Shown: piece by piece, positions 62,137 to 64,000 of the stretch
Layout: each line of letters opens with the position of its first letter
Position numbering within the stretch: the stretch's first letter is position 1
Origin: an uncultured Alistipes sp.
GTDB lineage: Bacteria; Bacteroidota; Bacteroidia; Bacteroidales; Rikenellaceae
Reading direction: 5' to 3'
DNA: 64,000 bases
NCBI RefSeq assembly: GCF_910580175.1
Contig: NZ_CAJTXD010000002.1
Span: 310,001 to 374,000, forward strand
Program-made: the position numbers and the translations under genes
The notes under the pieces: model-generated
What the model saw: the letters and a program-made list of their open reading frames with translations, nothing else
Told to the model about the DNA's origin: nothing
The model's database searches: none

Positions 62137-63387
62137 TCAATCGTTTCCTGTTTCTTCGAATTTATAGAGTTGGTCGCCGCGCCGGATCACTCCCGGGGTG
62201 CGGATGGAGCAGAGGTGTCCCTGTACGACGCTCGTCACGGGCGAGCCGTCGGGGCCGTGCAGCTCCTCCAGCCGTTGTTCTGCCACGCCTGTGGTCGCTC
62301 CCATGAAGAAGATCTCCTCGCCCCGATGCAGCGGTGCCGCTTCGATCAGCACTTCGGCCACGGAAAGTTTCTTGAAGAAGTTCGTCACTTTACCCACGTA
62401 GACCTTGCGGCGCGTGGCGGCCGATCCGTAATGGGTGCTGTGTTCGGCGACCGGGTGCCCTGCATAGTAGCCTTCCCAGAATCCGCGGTTGAAGACTGTG
62501 CGCAGGCGTTCTTTCAGTTCGGCGGCCCGTTCGGGCGTGTAGGTGTCGGTCTCGATCGCCCGCAAGGCGTCGTCGTAGCATTCCACCACGCGTTTCACGT
62601 ATTCCGCACCCCGGGCGCGCCCCTCGATCTTGAGCACGCGCACGCCGGCGTCGACGAAACGGTCGAGGAAGTCGATCGTACAGAGGTCTTTGGGCGACAA
62701 TACGTATTGCCCGTCGATGTCCAGCGCCGCACCGCTCTCCTGATCGGTCACGGTGTATTTGCGGCGGCACAGCTGGCGGCAGGCACCGCGGTTGGCCGAG
62801 CACCCCGTTTCGTAGAGCGAGAGGTAGCATTTGCCCGAAATAGACATGCAGAGCGCCCCGTGGGCGAACATCTCGATTTCGACCAGCTCGCCCCGCGGGC
62901 CGCGGATGTCGTTTTCCTCGATTTCCCGATGGATGCGCGCCACCTGCTCCAGCGTCAGTTCGCGGGCCAGCACCACCGTGTCGGCCCACTGCGAGAAGAA
63001 CTTCACGGCTTCGGAATTCGATATGTTGCTCTGGGTCGATATGTGCACCTCCACGCCGATGCGGCGGGCATAGAGTATGGCGGCCATGTCGGTGGCGATG
63101 ATGGCGTCCACGCCCTCGGCCTTGGCGCGGTCGATCACTTCGTGGACGGCGGCGATTTCGTCTTCGTAGACGATCGTGTTGACCGTCAGGTAGGCTTTCA
63201 GACCTGCGGCATGGGCCGTCGCGACGATCCGCGTCAGGTCGTCTTCCGTGAAGTTGGCTGCCGAAGCAGCGCGCATGTTCAGGCGTCCGATCCCGAAGTA
63301 GACCGAGTCGGCGCCGGCCTGGATCGCGGCCGCCAGCGCTTCGTACGACCCCACAGGAGCCATGATTTCGATATCTTTGCGTTGCAT
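62137..63387 (-). CDS. U32 family protein (TrhP/YegQ-like)
   Basis: 416-aa protein of the peptidase U32 group, whose better-known members are tRNA or rRNA hydroxylation factors. N-terminal barrel start EIMAPVGSYEALAAAIQAGADSVYFG. A cysteine cluster likely to hold an Fe-S centre: CMSISGKC, CSANRGACRQLC. The RlhA/TrhP choice cannot be made from sequence alone; tRNA uridine hydroxylation (TrhP) is the nearer fit by length. Confidence 0.88.
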   Translation of the reverse strand: MQRKDIEIMAPVGSYEALAAAIQAGADSVYFGIGRLNMRAASAANFTEDDLTRIVATAHAAGLKAYLTVNTIVYEDEIAAVHEVIDRAKAEGVDAIIATDMAAILYARRIGVEVHISTQSNISNSEAVKFFSQWADTVVLARELTLEQVARIHREIEENDIRGPRGELVEIEMFAHGALCMSISGKCYLSLYETGCSANRGACRQLCRRKYTVTDQESGAALDIDGQYVLSPKDLCTIDFLDRFVDAGVRVLKIEGRARGAEYVKRVVECYDDALRAIETDTYTPERAAELKERLRTVFNRGFWEGYYAGHPVAEHSTHYGSAATRRKVYVGKVTNFFKKLSVAEVLIEAAPLHRGEEIFFMGATTGVAEQRLEELHGPDGSPVTSVVQGHLCSIRTPGVIRRGDQLYKFEETGND

Positions 63388-63452
63388 TTCCGGAATGTTG
63401 CTTGGATCGCCCGGCTGAATAGGAATGCGGGGCCGGTTCGGAACGGTTCTTC

Positions 63453-64000
63453 CTATTTGTTTCGGCCCAGCAGACCGATGGCGAATTCGCGCAGGGGGGC
63501 GGTGCGTACAACGTCGGCCGAGAGGGTGTCGAGCTGGGCGAGCGCCCGCTCGAACCGCAGCTCGATCTGCTGTTCAGCCAGATGGGGTACATCGAGCCGG
63601 TCGTAGATGGCTTTGACGGAAGCGATTTTCTGCTCGGCGGCCATTCGGTTGTCGGCGAGCAGGTTGCGCAGTTCTTCGCGCGTCGTCTCGTCTGCATGGC
63701 TCATCGCCGTGACGGTCAGGAAGGTTTTCTTGCCTTCCAGGATGTCGCCGCCGATGGCTTTGCCCAGTCGTTCGTCGCCGTAGCTGTCCAGCAGATCGTC
63801 CTGCAACTGGAACGCCAGCCCCAGTTCGATGGCGAAACGCCGGAGCCTGCGGCAGTCTTCGTCCGGAGCGCCGCCCAGCATGGCGCCGATGCTCACGGCA
63901 CCGGCAAGCAGTACCGAAGTTTTCAGCTCGATCATGTGCATGTATTCGACTACCGAAACTTTCTGTTTCTCCTCGAAATCCATGTCGTACTGCTGGCCCT
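63453..64000 (-). CDS. polyprenyl diphosphate synthase, N-terminus cut by window edge
   Basis: C-terminal ~182 residues of a trans-isoprenyl diphosphate synthase (FPP/GGPP type). The GQQYDMDFE block continues past the window edge; the second Asp-rich motif LAFQLQDDLLDSYGD is present, as is KKTFLTV and GRNK at the end. The first DDxxD motif lies outside. With ispD in the window it belongs to isoprenoid synthesis. Chain length is not readable from this part. Confidence 0.92.
   Translation of the reverse strand, partial: GQQYDMDFEEKQKVSVVEYMHMIELKTSVLLAGAVSIGAMLGGAPDEDCRRLRRFAIELGLAFQLQDDLLDSYGDERLGKAIGGDILEGKKTFLTVTAMSHADETTREELRNLLADNRMAAEQKIASVKAIYDRLDVPHLAEQQIELRFERALAQLDTLSADVVRTAPLREFAIGLLGRNK

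Overview
The window reads as a chromosomal segment of a GC-rich member of the Bacteroidales, most likely Alistipes or a close Rikenellaceae relative (inference). Evidence: almost every intergenic region has the Bacteroidetes promoter form TTTG-N19/20-TAnnTTTG, Shine-Dalgarno sites are absent, and the gene set is typical (DUF4954 protein, TGS-type nucleoside kinase, M49 dipeptidyl peptidase lipoprotein, OxyR, LpxK, split ABC uptake operon). Most of the window is housekeeping.

Layout. 1-5.5 kb (minus strand): partial thrS, pdxA, an rRNA methyltransferase, rnz, trxB. 5.5-10.4 kb: a compact signalling-like cluster of a WG-repeat kinase, a DUF4954 beta-helix protein, a VWA (TerY-like) protein and a WG-repeat pseudokinase. 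10.5-15.8 kb: SlyD-like FKBP, gcvP, nucleoside kinase. 15.8-21.1 kb (plus): 5'-nucleotidase lipoprotein, rpsA, a repeat protein, a DMT transporter. 21.3-23.6 kb: rplI-rpsR-rpsF and thiL, then divergent adk, an acetylxylan esterase, rpsT and tRNA-Glu. 26.7-29.7 kb: an ABC uptake system for iron, heme or cobalamin. 29.8-31.0 kb: tRNA-Pro followed by an integrase remnant and a degenerate cassette. 31-35.5 kb: PAS protein, ClC channel, trpS, oxyR. 35.6-42.7 kb: rsfS-ftsH-cdsA-psd-permease-riboflavin kinase, then ahcY. 43-50.7 kb: panC-panD, DPP III, and an M23 peptidase-ispD-PH operon that ends in a second copy of the degenerate cassette. 51-54.7 kb: lpxK-punA-ssb and a membrane protein/regulator pair. 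54.7-56.8 kb: a scar joining two gene fragments and an AT-rich three-gene island. 56.8-64 kb: SDR, secreted protein, dCMP deaminase, secA, U32 protease-like protein and a partial prenyl synthase.

The most interesting parts are: (1) the kinase/VWA/DUF4954/pseudokinase cluster; (2) two dispersed copies (30.45-31.02 kb and 47.64-48.16 kb) of a cassette ending in a lectin-fold-like domain fragment whose codon differences fall mostly at NNC codons, as in diversity-generating retroelement targets; (3) the tRNA-Pro integration scar; (4) a uvrB/radical-SAM chimera; (5) the AT-rich island with a HARE-type helix-turn-helix protein. No rRNA, CRISPR array, intact integrase, transposase or reverse transcriptase was seen.
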